A model generated the notes under the pieces. That model was not told the origin of the DNA, ran no database searches, and was given only the letters and a program-made list of their open reading frames with translations. Below are positions 1 through 6,628 of a stretch of DNA of 16,799 nucleotides, one piece after another. This DNA is from DATFLS01 sp964413425 (lineage in GTDB: Bacteria > Fidelibacterota > JAANXI01), in contig CAYPST010000094.1 of NCBI GenBank assembly GCA_964413425.1, positions 1-16,799 of the forward strand. Direction: 5' to 3'. Each line of letters begins with the position of its first letter. Position 1 is the stretch's first letter. The translations under genes were made by a program, and so were the position numbers.

Positions 1-16
1 ATCGCATTCTTCTTCA

Positions 17-59
17 CCCCGGGATTTCCCAACGGGATCCCTTACGGGACATCCCGGGG
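17..59. repeat. Nested inverted repeats forming a three-way-junction-like fold
   Basis: A perfect 9-bp outer stem (CCCCGGGAT at 17-25 with ATCCCGGGG at 51-59) encloses two adjacent small hairpins: TCCC/GGGA at 27-30/34-37 with a 3-nt loop, and TCCC/GGGA at 38-41/46-49 with a 4-nt loop. Drawn as RNA this is a compact three-way junction. There is no T-tract just after it, so it is not a classical intrinsic terminator on the plus strand. It could be a repetitive extragenic palindrome, the 3' structure of a gene lying left of the window, or part of a small RNA. The base pairing is seen directly; any function is unknown. Confidence 0.4.
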
Positions 60-304
60 GTTCCGGGAAAACAGTCCCTCCATTGAACCGGTTTAACGGT
101 TTTCCTGAGTTGACTTAATAGTCATGAAAAATGTTTCCAGGGAAGGAGACCGGTTCGACACAGAGAATGGAAGAGACTGCCGACCGGATGATCTTAGTCC
201 CGGTGTGGTATGAAAACACAGACGCATTAAATAATCAGTTCCCTCGATGGAATTCAGGGGATGGGGAGAGCACAGGCGATATATTTCGAAGTCTCTTCAT
301 TCGT

Positions 305-344
305 CAGCCCCCGTTTCTGACGAGACGGGGGCTGTGATGTTTTT
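305..344. terminator. GC-rich hairpin, likely terminator at the 3' end of the minus-strand gene
   Basis: A 13-bp stem (CAGCCCCCGTTTC at 305-317 with GAGACGGGGGCTG at 322-334, one G-U pair) closes a 4-nt TGAC loop. It lies about 40 nt past the stop codon of the minus-strand gene ending at 374. On the plus strand a short T run (340-344) follows after five bases; on the minus strand there is no T-tract. It could end transcription from either side, or simply protect the 3' end of the minus-strand mRNA. Confidence 0.45.
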
Positions 345-373
345 CATATCTCACCTTCCGAATGGCGGTATAT

Positions 374-1465
374 CTATCTGAAAGACAGCCCAACCCCAAG
401 GTTGACGCTATTATACGGGGCGAAATTATAATCGGCATTGATTGCGAGGATAAGCAGCTGCATACGTAAACCGACGGTTCCCCGGAAATTATTGTCACCC
501 TTTACAGAGATTTCAATATCTCTGGGCGTTTCAGAGACCGGGTCGTCATAGGTGTATGATGCAGAGAGGGTCGACGATTCCAGGCCAACTCCACCATACA
601 GGGTAAAGACCGGAAGGCTCTTGCTGATTTCAGCGTGAACGATATTCGAGTTAATGTTCACCGGACCCAATTCGATATTCTGGAAAAATGCGCCGGTCGC
701 AATATCCAGAGGGAAGAAGGGAATTGGTATGAACTGGTCGATGCTGATCCGGCCGCCGATCCCGAACAGCGAGAGTTCACCGATCTCTTCACCCAGATTG
801 TAGGGCGGGACATATCGTATATTTACTTCCGTACCGAACGGGAGCCCGACGCTGGCCTGGGCGCTGGGGACAGCCCAAAAACCTTGATCGAATACTCCCG
901 GCGGCACCGGAGCAGAGGGCAATTGATCATTAATGGTGGTTTCTATGTCATCGCCGTATTCTGCATTGACCTGATCTTCAGTTAGACCCTGATCTTGAGC
1001 TATCTGGCTGACGATGGCTTCTCTGGCATAGGTTTCGTCAGCGTCCAGTTCCGGAGTCTCCTCGGATCCGAAAAATGTGGGAGCGTTCGGCACAGAGGGA
1101 TAGAGCTGGGAAAGATCCAGGGTAACGCTTGTCCCTGCGACGTCTTGAGTGGCGCTTCCCAGAGCCGAGGTATCAAATGTATAGTATTTTGCTGAGTCCG
1201 GGATCATAATTCCGGACACATTCACGGAAAGATCGAATCCGAACAATTTATGAACTTTTGCTGTCCGGTAGACACCCCCGTTCAGCCCGATACCGGTGCT
1301 GGTGGCCAGAGGTTTTACGTAGCCTTCTGCATTGGTCTCAACAAGGCTTTCCAGCTGACCGGTGAAATCAAATCCGTCCTCAGAATCAGTTCCATCCTGC
1401 GAATACACCGGGACGGCCAGAGCACAGAGCATGACAGTCGTAACCAAATATCTCAGAAACGTCAT
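374..1465 (-). CDS. Exported beta-rich protein, probable outer-membrane protein (DUF6588-like)
   Basis: The 363-residue product starts with a basic residue and a hydrophobic stretch (about residues 4-20, ending AVPVYSQ) typical of a Sec signal peptide. The mature part is rich in alternating Gly, aromatic and polar stretches (e.g. TAKVHKLFGFDLSV, VFTLYGGVGLESSTLSASY) and ends with a strand-like segment NLGVGLSFR, consistent with a beta-barrel. An acidic, helix-prone segment near the middle (around the run PELDADETYAREAIVSQIA) interrupts this pattern. I chose the ATG at 1465, not the upstream in-frame one at 1591, because AAGGAGG lies 5 nt before it (complement of 1471-1477) and the signal peptide begins there. 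It resembles the DUF6588 family of FCB-group bacteria from memory; its function is unknown. It is monocistronic and divergent from the protease gene. Confidence 0.75.
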   Translation of the reverse strand: MTFLRYLVTTVMLCALAVPVYSQDGTDSEDGFDFTGQLESLVETNAEGYVKPLATSTGIGLNGGVYRTAKVHKLFGFDLSVNVSGIMIPDSAKYYTFDTSALGSATQDVAGTSVTLDLSQLYPSVPNAPTFFGSEETPELDADETYAREAIVSQIAQDQGLTEDQVNAEYGDDIETTINDQLPSAPVPPGVFDQGFWAVPSAQASVGLPFGTEVNIRYVPPYNLGEEIGELSLFGIGGRISIDQFIPIPFFPLDIATGAFFQNIELGPVNINSNIVHAEISKSLPVFTLYGGVGLESSTLSASYTYDDPVSETPRDIEISVKGDNNFRGTVGLRMQLLILAINADYNFAPYNSVNLGVGLSFR

Positions 1466-1594
1466 AAGTACCTCCTTGGTTTTCTGGTATACAGATATTT
1501 TCGGATCTTTTGGTGAATTCCTAAGTATAAAATTCACACATGGTCGAAAGAATACATATTTGCGGTCTCCATGGCAAGTAATTCTTCTCATCGT

Positions 1595-1623
1595 TTGGCT
1601 TAAATATAATGAGAAATTATAAT
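1595..1623 (+). promoter_or_regulatory. Candidate sigma70-type promoter for the M50 protease gene
   Basis: TTGGCT (1595-1600) is separated by 17 bp from a perfect TATAAT (1618-1623). This would start transcription near 1630 and give a leader of about 70 nt. The surrounding sequence is AT-rich and nearly symmetrical, so a minus-strand start for the exported-protein gene may overlap; its -35 match is weak. Confidence 0.4.
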
Positions 1624-1700
1624 GAATATGTAATCCGGATTAAAACTTTTACACCATCGCATGATATTATAAATTAGGTGGCAGGCAGAAAAGGAGTGTT

Positions 1701-2777
1701 ATGAAGGATAACGGGATTGATCCGGAAACCCGGGCCGAGATACAACGACAACTGGAGCCCTTCCTGGAAGTCCAGGCTGTGAGTGAATCAAAGGAAGCCG
1801 TATTTATCCAGGGAGAGTGGAAGTGTGATAATGCCCACCAGTACGTGGAAGAATTGCTTCGGAATCGAAACGGGAATGTTCAGGTGCGGGTGAAGAATGA
1901 TGAGGGAAAGGGAATTGTACGCATCACCACTCCTGAGTATACCGGCGACAGACCCAGGTATTGGCTGCATGGGCTTCTTTTCCTGCTGACGGTATTCACC
2001 ACCCTGTTCGCCGGGGCTCTGATGGAAGGCGTAGTCCCCTGGCCCAATATCTCCGATTTGCGGCATGGAATTCCCTTTTCTCTCACACTTTTACTGATCC
2101 TTGGCACACATGAAGCCGGACATTATCTTGCGGCAAAATATCACGACGTCGAAGCCACGTTGCCGTACTTTATTCCTGCTCCGACTTTTATTGGGACCTT
2201 TGGCGCCTTCATAAAAATGAAGTCTCCTATCGTGAATAAACGTGCGCTGTTGGAAATAGGAGCGGCAGGCCCGATCGCGGGATTCATTGTCACTATTCCG
2301 GCTCTGTTCCTGGGACTGGAGATGTCAACGGTGGTGGATACCTCCTCGTTTGAAGCGGGATTACAGCTCGGGGATTCACTTTTTATGTGGCTTGCCACGC
2401 ATCTCATGTATCCCGACCTGGGGCCAACCCAGGATATCATGCTCAGCCCGGTCGGGTTCGCCGCCTGGATTGGGTTGTTGGTCACAGCATTGAACTTATT
2501 GCCTATCGGGCAGTTAGACGGCGGGCACATCGCCTATGCGATGTTTGGGAAACACCACACCTGGATTGCCCGGATCGCGTTTGCGGCACTGATACCTCTG
2601 AGTTTCCTCTCATTGAATTGGCTCATCTGGGCTGCACTCATATTTTTTCTTATTCGCATTCAGCATCCGCCGATCATGGAGACAAATGAGCCATTGGCTC
2701 CGCATCAAAAGATCATTGGATGGATTGCGCTGGCGATCTTCCTGGGTTCGTTTATTCCTGAACCTTTCGTCTTTTAA
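1701..2777 (+). CDS. Site-2 protease family (M50) intramembrane metalloprotease, EGY-like
   Basis: The 358-residue protein cleaves transmembrane substrates within the membrane. The zinc motif HEAGH lies at residues 137-141 inside a hydrophobic helix, and the second motif LNLLPIGQLDGGH at 264-276 supplies the third zinc ligand, Asp273. The segment after HEAGH, with YFIPAPTFIGTFGAFIKMKSP (residues 156-176), closely resembles plant and bacterial EGY-type proteases. Hydrophobic segments lie near 88-110, 125-147, 186-206, 251-271, 288-318 and 337-355. Residues 1-85 form a soluble N-terminal domain with no PDZ signature that I can see. AAGGAG at 1691-1696 sets the start. The gene ends only 13 nt before a candidate promoter for the FMN-riboswitch operon. 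Its substrate is unknown, and the link to riboflavin synthesis is only positional. Confidence 0.88.
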   Translation: MKDNGIDPETRAEIQRQLEPFLEVQAVSESKEAVFIQGEWKCDNAHQYVEELLRNRNGNVQVRVKNDEGKGIVRITTPEYTGDRPRYWLHGLLFLLTVFTTLFAGALMEGVVPWPNISDLRHGIPFSLTLLLILGTHEAGHYLAAKYHDVEATLPYFIPAPTFIGTFGAFIKMKSPIVNKRALLEIGAAGPIAGFIVTIPALFLGLEMSTVVDTSSFEAGLQLGDSLFMWLATHLMYPDLGPTQDIMLSPVGFAAWIGLLVTALNLLPIGQLDGGHIAYAMFGKHHTWIARIAFAALIPLSFLSLNWLIWAALIFFLIRIQHPPIMETNEPLAPHQKIIGWIALAIFLGSFIPEPFVF

Positions 2778-2789
2778 CTGCTTTTCTCC

Positions 2790-2818
2790 TTGCGTCTCAC
2801 AAATGGAAAAAGTAAATT
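2790..2818 (+). promoter_or_regulatory. Candidate promoter of the riboflavin operon
   Basis: TTGCGT (2790-2795), a 17-bp spacer and TAAATT (2813-2818) would place the transcript start at about 2825. That is exactly where the P1 helix of the FMN riboswitch begins (2826). This fit to the RNA boundary is the main support, as the -10 box itself is a weak match. Confidence 0.45.
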
Positions 2819-2825
2819 TCGGATA

Positions 2826-2988
2826 GTCTTCGGGGCATGGTGACTCCGGCATTTGGCCGGGGAATTCCAGACCGGCGGTGATGTCCCCGGCGCGAATCGG
2901 GGAATAAGCCCGCGAGTCTTTCCGATGACGGGAAAGACAGAATCGGTGAAAGTCCGGTGCCGACGGTATAGTCCGGAAGGGAGAAGAC
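2826..2988 (+). promoter_or_regulatory. FMN riboswitch (RFN element) upstream of ribD
   Basis: The conserved RFN landmarks appear in order: CTTCGGGGCA near the 5' end, ATTCCAGACCGGCGGTGATG, AGCCCGCGAGTC, GAAAGTCCGGTGCCGACGG, and TATAGTCCGGAAGGGAGAAG at the 3' end. Helix P1 forms between GTCTTC (2826-2831) and GAAGAC (2983-2988). The aptamer binds flavin mononucleotide, and binding normally shuts off the downstream riboflavin genes. Between the aptamer and the terminator lie alternative pairings: 3003-3011 with 3022-3030, and GGGAGA 2979-2984 with TCTCCC 3032-3037. The second competes with P1 and may be part of the switching structure. Confidence 0.96.
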
Positions 2989-3037
2989 GACAATGTGATC
3001 CGGCTGATCACCGCAGTGGGTGTGATCGGCATCTCCC

Positions 3038-3069
3038 AACGCCCTGAATTATGAAGAGGGCGTTTTTTT
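3038..3069 (+). terminator. Riboswitch terminator that also overlaps the ribD ribosome-binding site
   Basis: AACGCCCT (3038-3045) pairs perfectly with AGGGCGTT (3057-3064), and seven T's (3063-3069) follow. The ribD ATG begins at 3070, immediately after the T-tract. The only Shine-Dalgarno-like sequence available, GAGGG at 3056-3060, therefore lies almost entirely in the 3' arm of the hairpin. The hairpin can thus end transcription and, in any transcript that reads through, hide the ribosome-binding site. Confidence 0.85.
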
Positions 3070-4152
3070 ATGGAGCAAGATTATCGATACATGCAGCGTA
3101 CTCTGGAGCTCGCCCGACGGGGCCAGGGGCGTGTCCATCCCAATCCGCTTGTCGGGGCCGTTCTAGTCAAAGATGATCATATCATTGGAGAAGGATTTCA
3201 CGGAAAATATGGTGAAGCACACGCAGAAGTGAATGCCTTGCGCAACGCGTCCGAATCGCCGGAAGGTGCAACACTCTATGTCAATCTGGAACCGTGTACA
3301 TACGAAGGCAATACACCTCCCTGTGTTCCCGAGATTCTCGAGGCGGGCATTGACCGTGTCATCATCGGGATCCAGGACCCGAACCCCAGGGTGAACGGGC
3401 AGGGGATAGAACAACTCCGAGCAGCAGGGCTGGAGGTTGAAGTCGGGATAATGGAAGAGGAATGCTTTGAAATCAACCGGGGTTTCATTCACCAGATGAA
3501 CACCGGACTTCCCTGGGTGACACTCAAACTGGCGTTGACCATCGATGGATTTATCGCAGACCGCCGAAGGAAAAGCCAGTGGATTACCGGGCCCGAGAGC
3601 CGTCAACAGGTGCATCGGTGGCGGGCTGAACATAATGCGATTCTGGTTGGGGGAGGCACTATCAAAGCGGATAACCCCTCCCTGACCGTCCGGACAACCT
3701 CCGGTGTGAATCCGACTCGGGTAGTCGTTGATCCGCAGCGCCTGGCCCCGCGGCAGGCCAAAGTATTCACAGATCACAATGCCGAAACTATTGTGATTAC
3801 TGCCGAAAATACCGGAAACGGCAGATCCGGGGAAACCTTCAATGTCAAGCAACTGACCATCCGGGAAGAAGACGCTGATCTGATCGCCTGGGAGAACATC
3901 CTGTCCACTCTGTATCACGAGAGAAAAATACTGTCAGTGTTTGTGGAAGGCGGTGCGGAGATCTCCTCTTCGCTGCTTCAATCCGGATTGGTGAATGAAT
4001 TGATAATCATGACCGGGTCAAAGATAATCGGTCAGGGATTATCGCCGTTTCATCAGCTGGTACTCCCCCTGGAGCGGGCGATCACCTGGAAGCTCTTTGC
4101 GGTGAAACGCTTCGGGAATGATGTGTGTCTACGGTATCGAAAAAGTGAGTGA
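3070..4152 (+). CDS. ribD: Bifunctional diaminohydroxyphosphoribosylaminopyrimidine deaminase / uracil reductase
   Basis: RibD performs steps 2 and 3 of the pyrimidine branch of riboflavin synthesis: deamination of the GTP cyclohydrolase II product, then NADPH-dependent reduction of its ribose chain. The N-terminal deaminase domain (about 1-143) has HAE at 51-53 and PCTYEGNTPPC at 75-85, supplying zinc ligands His51, Cys76 and Cys85 and proton-shuttling Glu53. The C-terminal reductase domain (about 146-360) has the family patterns LKLALTIDGFIA, ILVGGGTIKADNPSLTVR and VFVEGGAEISSSLL. At 360 residues it is of usual length. The ATG at 3070 abuts the riboswitch terminator, yet the residues after it (DYRYMQRTLELA) fit the family's N-terminus, so this start is likely. 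First gene of ribD-ribE-ribBA-ribH. Confidence 0.97.
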   Translation: MEQDYRYMQRTLELARRGQGRVHPNPLVGAVLVKDDHIIGEGFHGKYGEAHAEVNALRNASESPEGATLYVNLEPCTYEGNTPPCVPEILEAGIDRVIIGIQDPNPRVNGQGIEQLRAAGLEVEVGIMEEECFEINRGFIHQMNTGLPWVTLKLALTIDGFIADRRRKSQWITGPESRQQVHRWRAEHNAILVGGGTIKADNPSLTVRTTSGVNPTRVVVDPQRLAPRQAKVFTDHNAETIVITAENTGNGRSGETFNVKQLTIREEDADLIAWENILSTLYHERKILSVFVEGGAEISSSLLQSGLVNELIIMTGSKIIGQGLSPFHQLVLPLERAITWKLFAVKRFGNDVCLRYRKSE

Positions 4153-4157
4153 GCGAT

Positions 4158-4793
4158 ATGTTTACAGGATTAATTGAAGAGGTCGGTGTCCTTGAGGATT
4201 TGGTAAGGCGAGGAGATCGATATGATATCACCGTCCAGGCGTCCGCAATTACGGAAAACCTTGCCATTGATGATAGCGTCAATATCAATGGTGTCTGTTT
4301 AACTGTGGTAGAGACAGACCCGAATTATTTCCAGGTACAGGTTGTTCCGCAGACTATCCGGAAGAGCGCCTTTCACCGCTACCAACCGGGAGAGCGGGTC
4401 AATCTTGAGCGAGCGGTGGCTGCCGGAGAACGGTTCGGGGGACATTTTGTTCAGGGCCATATAGATGGCACCGCCTCGCTGGTGAAATTTCACCGGCAGG
4501 AGGATCATGCCGTGCTGGGAATTCGAATGGGCCGCAATCTGACGCAGTATTGTGTAAATCAGGGGAGTATTGCAGTGGATGGTATCAGCCTGACAATTGC
4601 ATCGCTGCAGGCAGATACCGTGGAGATTGCGGTGATTCCCCATACCTTACGGCAGACGAATATACAATATAAACGTATTGGTGATGTGGTAAATGTTGAG
4701 GTGGATATGCTCAGTAAATACGTAAAACATCATCTGGAGCAACACATCTCATCAACTATGACTATTGATTGGTTAACAGCACAGGGATATTGA
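4158..4793 (+). CDS. ribE: Riboflavin synthase, alpha chain
   Basis: This enzyme dismutates two molecules of 6,7-dimethyl-8-ribityllumazine into riboflavin and the pyrimidine that lumazine synthase reuses. The 211-residue protein is an internal duplication of the lumazine-binding fold: MFTGLIEEVG with NGVCLTV (44-50) in the first half, and GGHFVQGHIDG (94-104) with DGISLTI (141-147) in the second. A GTG at 4149 would add three residues and overlap ribD by 4 bp, but the near-universal N-terminus MFTGLIE favours the ATG at 4158, 5 nt after the ribD stop. Neither start has a strong ribosome-binding site, so translational coupling to ribD is likely. The C-terminus after about residue 192 is variable, as is usual. 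Confidence 0.96.
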   Translation: MFTGLIEEVGVLEDLVRRGDRYDITVQASAITENLAIDDSVNINGVCLTVVETDPNYFQVQVVPQTIRKSAFHRYQPGERVNLERAVAAGERFGGHFVQGHIDGTASLVKFHRQEDHAVLGIRMGRNLTQYCVNQGSIAVDGISLTIASLQADTVEIAVIPHTLRQTNIQYKRIGDVVNVEVDMLSKYVKHHLEQHISSTMTIDWLTAQGY

Positions 4794-4797
4794 GATT

Positions 4798-6018
4798 ATG
4801 AAATTCAGCACTGTTCAAAAAGCAATCGAGACGTTTCGCCGGGGCAAATTCATTATTGTGACGGATGATGCAGATCGGGAGAATGAGGGCGATGTGATCA
4901 TGGCGGCTGAGAAAGTGACCCCGGAAGCGGTAAACTTCATGGCAAAACATGCCCGGGGACTGATCTGTGTGCCGTTAACAGTGGATCGGGCAGCGGGATA
5001 TCATCTGGAGCCTATGGAACGGGAGAATACCGCGCTCCATAATACTTCCTTTACTGTGAGTGTGGATTATCGCATCGGCACAACCACCGGAATCTCCGCC
5101 CAGGATCGGGCGAAAACAATTCAGGCGTTAACTGATGACTCGGTGAAGCCCAGTGATTTTGCACGTCCCGGCCATATTTTTCCGATCGTTGCGAAGGAAG
5201 GAGGCGTATTGAAGCGGGCCGGACATACCGAAGCTGCTGTTGACCTGGCAAAACTTGCCGGCTTAACTCCCATCGGCGTATTGTGTGAAATTATGTCCGA
5301 TGACGGGAGCATGGCAAAAATGCCCGAACTGAAAGCCATGTCAAAAAAATATGATATTCCGATTATCCAGATTGCGGACCTGATTCGGTATCGGCGGCAT
5401 AAAGAAAAACTGGTGAGACGCATTGAGACTGTGAAACTCCCGACAGCCACAGCCGGTGAGTGGACGCTCCATCTGTATCAAAATCTCCTGGATCATTCCA
5501 GTCATCTTGCGCTGGTCAAAGGTACGATCACCCCGGATGAACCAGTCCTGGTACGGGTTCATTCCGAATGTCTCACCGGGGATGTCTTTGGCTCGCAGCG
5601 CTGTGATTGTGGAGAGCAGCTGGAGTTCGCCATGCAGCGAATCCGGGAAGCCGGTCAGGGGGTGGTGTTATATCTCCGGCAGGAAGGCCGCGGCATCGGG
5701 TTAAAACATAAAATCCTTGCCTATAAATTGCAGGAGGAAGGCTACGATACCGTGGAAGCGAATGAGGAGCTGGGGTTTGTGCCGGATATGCGTGAATACG
5801 GGATCGGTGCTCAAATCCTGGCTGACCTGCAGGTGCGAAAAATGCGACTGCTGACCAACAATCCGCACAAGTTCATCGGATTGACCGGGTATGGCCTGGA
5901 GGTGGCAGAGCGCATTCCAATCGAGATGGAATCCAACGAAAATAACCGGCATTATTTACAAACCAAGCGGGATAAACTCGGCCATCTTTTACGGATGTCG
6001 GAACCTGAGAGAGAATAA
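4798..6018 (+). CDS. ribBA: RibBA fusion: DHBP synthase and GTP cyclohydrolase II
   Basis: This 406-residue fusion catalyses the entry reaction of both branches. The N-terminal part (about 1-205) makes 3,4-dihydroxy-2-butanone-4-phosphate from ribulose-5-phosphate; its metal and active-site motifs DRENEGD (26-32) and GHTEA (142-146) are intact. The C-terminal part (about 210-406) opens GTP; it shows zinc ligands Cys258, Cys269 and Cys271 in ECLTGDVFGSQRCDC, then LRQEGRGIG (293-301) and NNPHK (354-358). All key residues are present, so both halves should be active. The start lies 4 nt after the ribE stop with only a weak ribosome-binding site, suggesting coupled translation. Confidence 0.97.
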   Translation: MKFSTVQKAIETFRRGKFIIVTDDADRENEGDVIMAAEKVTPEAVNFMAKHARGLICVPLTVDRAAGYHLEPMERENTALHNTSFTVSVDYRIGTTTGISAQDRAKTIQALTDDSVKPSDFARPGHIFPIVAKEGGVLKRAGHTEAAVDLAKLAGLTPIGVLCEIMSDDGSMAKMPELKAMSKKYDIPIIQIADLIRYRRHKEKLVRRIETVKLPTATAGEWTLHLYQNLLDHSSHLALVKGTITPDEPVLVRVHSECLTGDVFGSQRCDCGEQLEFAMQRIREAGQGVVLYLRQEGRGIGLKHKILAYKLQEEGYDTVEANEELGFVPDMREYGIGAQILADLQVRKMRLLTNNPHKFIGLTGYGLEVAERIPIEMESNENNRHYLQTKRDKLGHLLRMSEPERE

Positions 6019-6040
6019 ACACAGGAGACAGGGAGCAATC

Positions 6041-6511
6041 ATGGCACAGGTACATGAAGGACAATTAACAGCGGAAGGAAAGCGGATCGGTGTGGTCGCA
6101 GCACGATTTAATGAAATGATATCCTCCAAATTAATTGAGGGTGCCGAAGATTGTTTTGTCAGACATGGTGGCAACCGGGATGATATCCACCTTTACTGGG
6201 TTCCCGGGTCATTTGAAATACCCGCCATAGCAAAGAAGACGGCCCAATCGGGAAAGTTTGACGCGGTCCTGTGCCTGGGGGCGGTGATTCGCGGCGCAAC
6301 TCCGCATTTCGAGTATATTGCCAGTGAAGCGGCTAAAGGGGTTGCCCAGGTCGGACTGAACTCGGATATCCCGGTGATCTTTGGCATTTTAACAACCGAT
6401 ACCCTTGAACAGGCTCTTGAACGTGCCGGCACAAAAGCCGGAAATAAGGGGTGGGATGCGGCCCTGGCTGCCATCGAGATGATCAATCTGCAGGCCGATC
6501 ACCTTACCTGA
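6041..6511 (+). CDS. ribH: 6,7-dimethyl-8-ribityllumazine synthase
   Basis: RibH condenses the pyrimidine from the RibD branch with the four-carbon phosphate from RibBA, giving lumazine for RibE. The 156-residue protein is of standard length and carries RFN (22-24), VPGSFEIP (54-61), GAVIRGATPHFEY (80-92, with the catalytic His89), FGILTTDT (114-121) and AGNKGWDAA (133-141). Proteins of this family assemble as pentamers or icosahedral shells; the sequence alone does not tell which. The frame is open for 50 codons upstream inside ribBA, but the ATG at 6041 fits the family N-terminus and has GGGAG at 6031-6035. Last gene of the operon, 22 nt after ribBA. Confidence 0.97.
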   Translation: MAQVHEGQLTAEGKRIGVVAARFNEMISSKLIEGAEDCFVRHGGNRDDIHLYWVPGSFEIPAIAKKTAQSGKFDAVLCLGAVIRGATPHFEYIASEAAKGVAQVGLNSDIPVIFGILTTDTLEQALERAGTKAGNKGWDAALAAIEMINLQADHLT

Positions 6512-6628
6512 GTGGTCTCAGGATCGACTTAGGAACCATCGACCCTTTCGTCTTGTATGCCCTGAGATCTTCGGAGACTTACTGTTAGGAAGCAAGAAGG
6601 CAAACAGTATCGCCGGAACGCGTTCCTC
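6512..6628. other. Convergent intergenic region with several inverted repeats
   Basis: Between the converging ribH and add genes lie three inverted repeats: TCTCAGG/CCTGAGA (6516-6522/6561-6567), TACTGTT/AACAGTA (6580-6586/6603-6609) and the perfect 12-bp palindrome GGAACGCGTTCC (6615-6626). None is followed by a T-tract on either strand. They may serve as non-canonical bidirectional 3'-end structures. Confidence 0.35.

Larger units (their letters stand above)
1..373. other. Non-coding left flank without a supported gene
   Basis: No open reading frame here has a convincing start, ribosome-binding site or recognisable product. The only one over 60 codons on the plus strand (131-337) runs into the hairpin at 305-334 and has no Shine-Dalgarno site at its start, so I leave it uncalled. 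The stretch contains the nested palindromes at 17-59, a weak 5-bp stem (AACCG/CGGTT, 86-90/97-101) followed by a few T's, and the GC-rich hairpin at 305-334. Confidence 0.5.

Noticed and set aside
131..337. 68-codon plus-strand frame in the left flank
   Set aside because: No ribosome-binding site at its start, no recognisable family, and its end coincides with the strong hairpin at 305-334.
3163..3918. 251-codon minus-strand frame opposite ribD
   Set aside because: It is a shadow of ribD; the sense strand has all catalytic motifs.
4149..4157. GTG start for ribE overlapping the ribD stop
   Set aside because: It would add three residues before the near-invariant MFTGLIE N-terminus; the ATG at 4158 is more plausible, though coupled use of GTG is not excluded.
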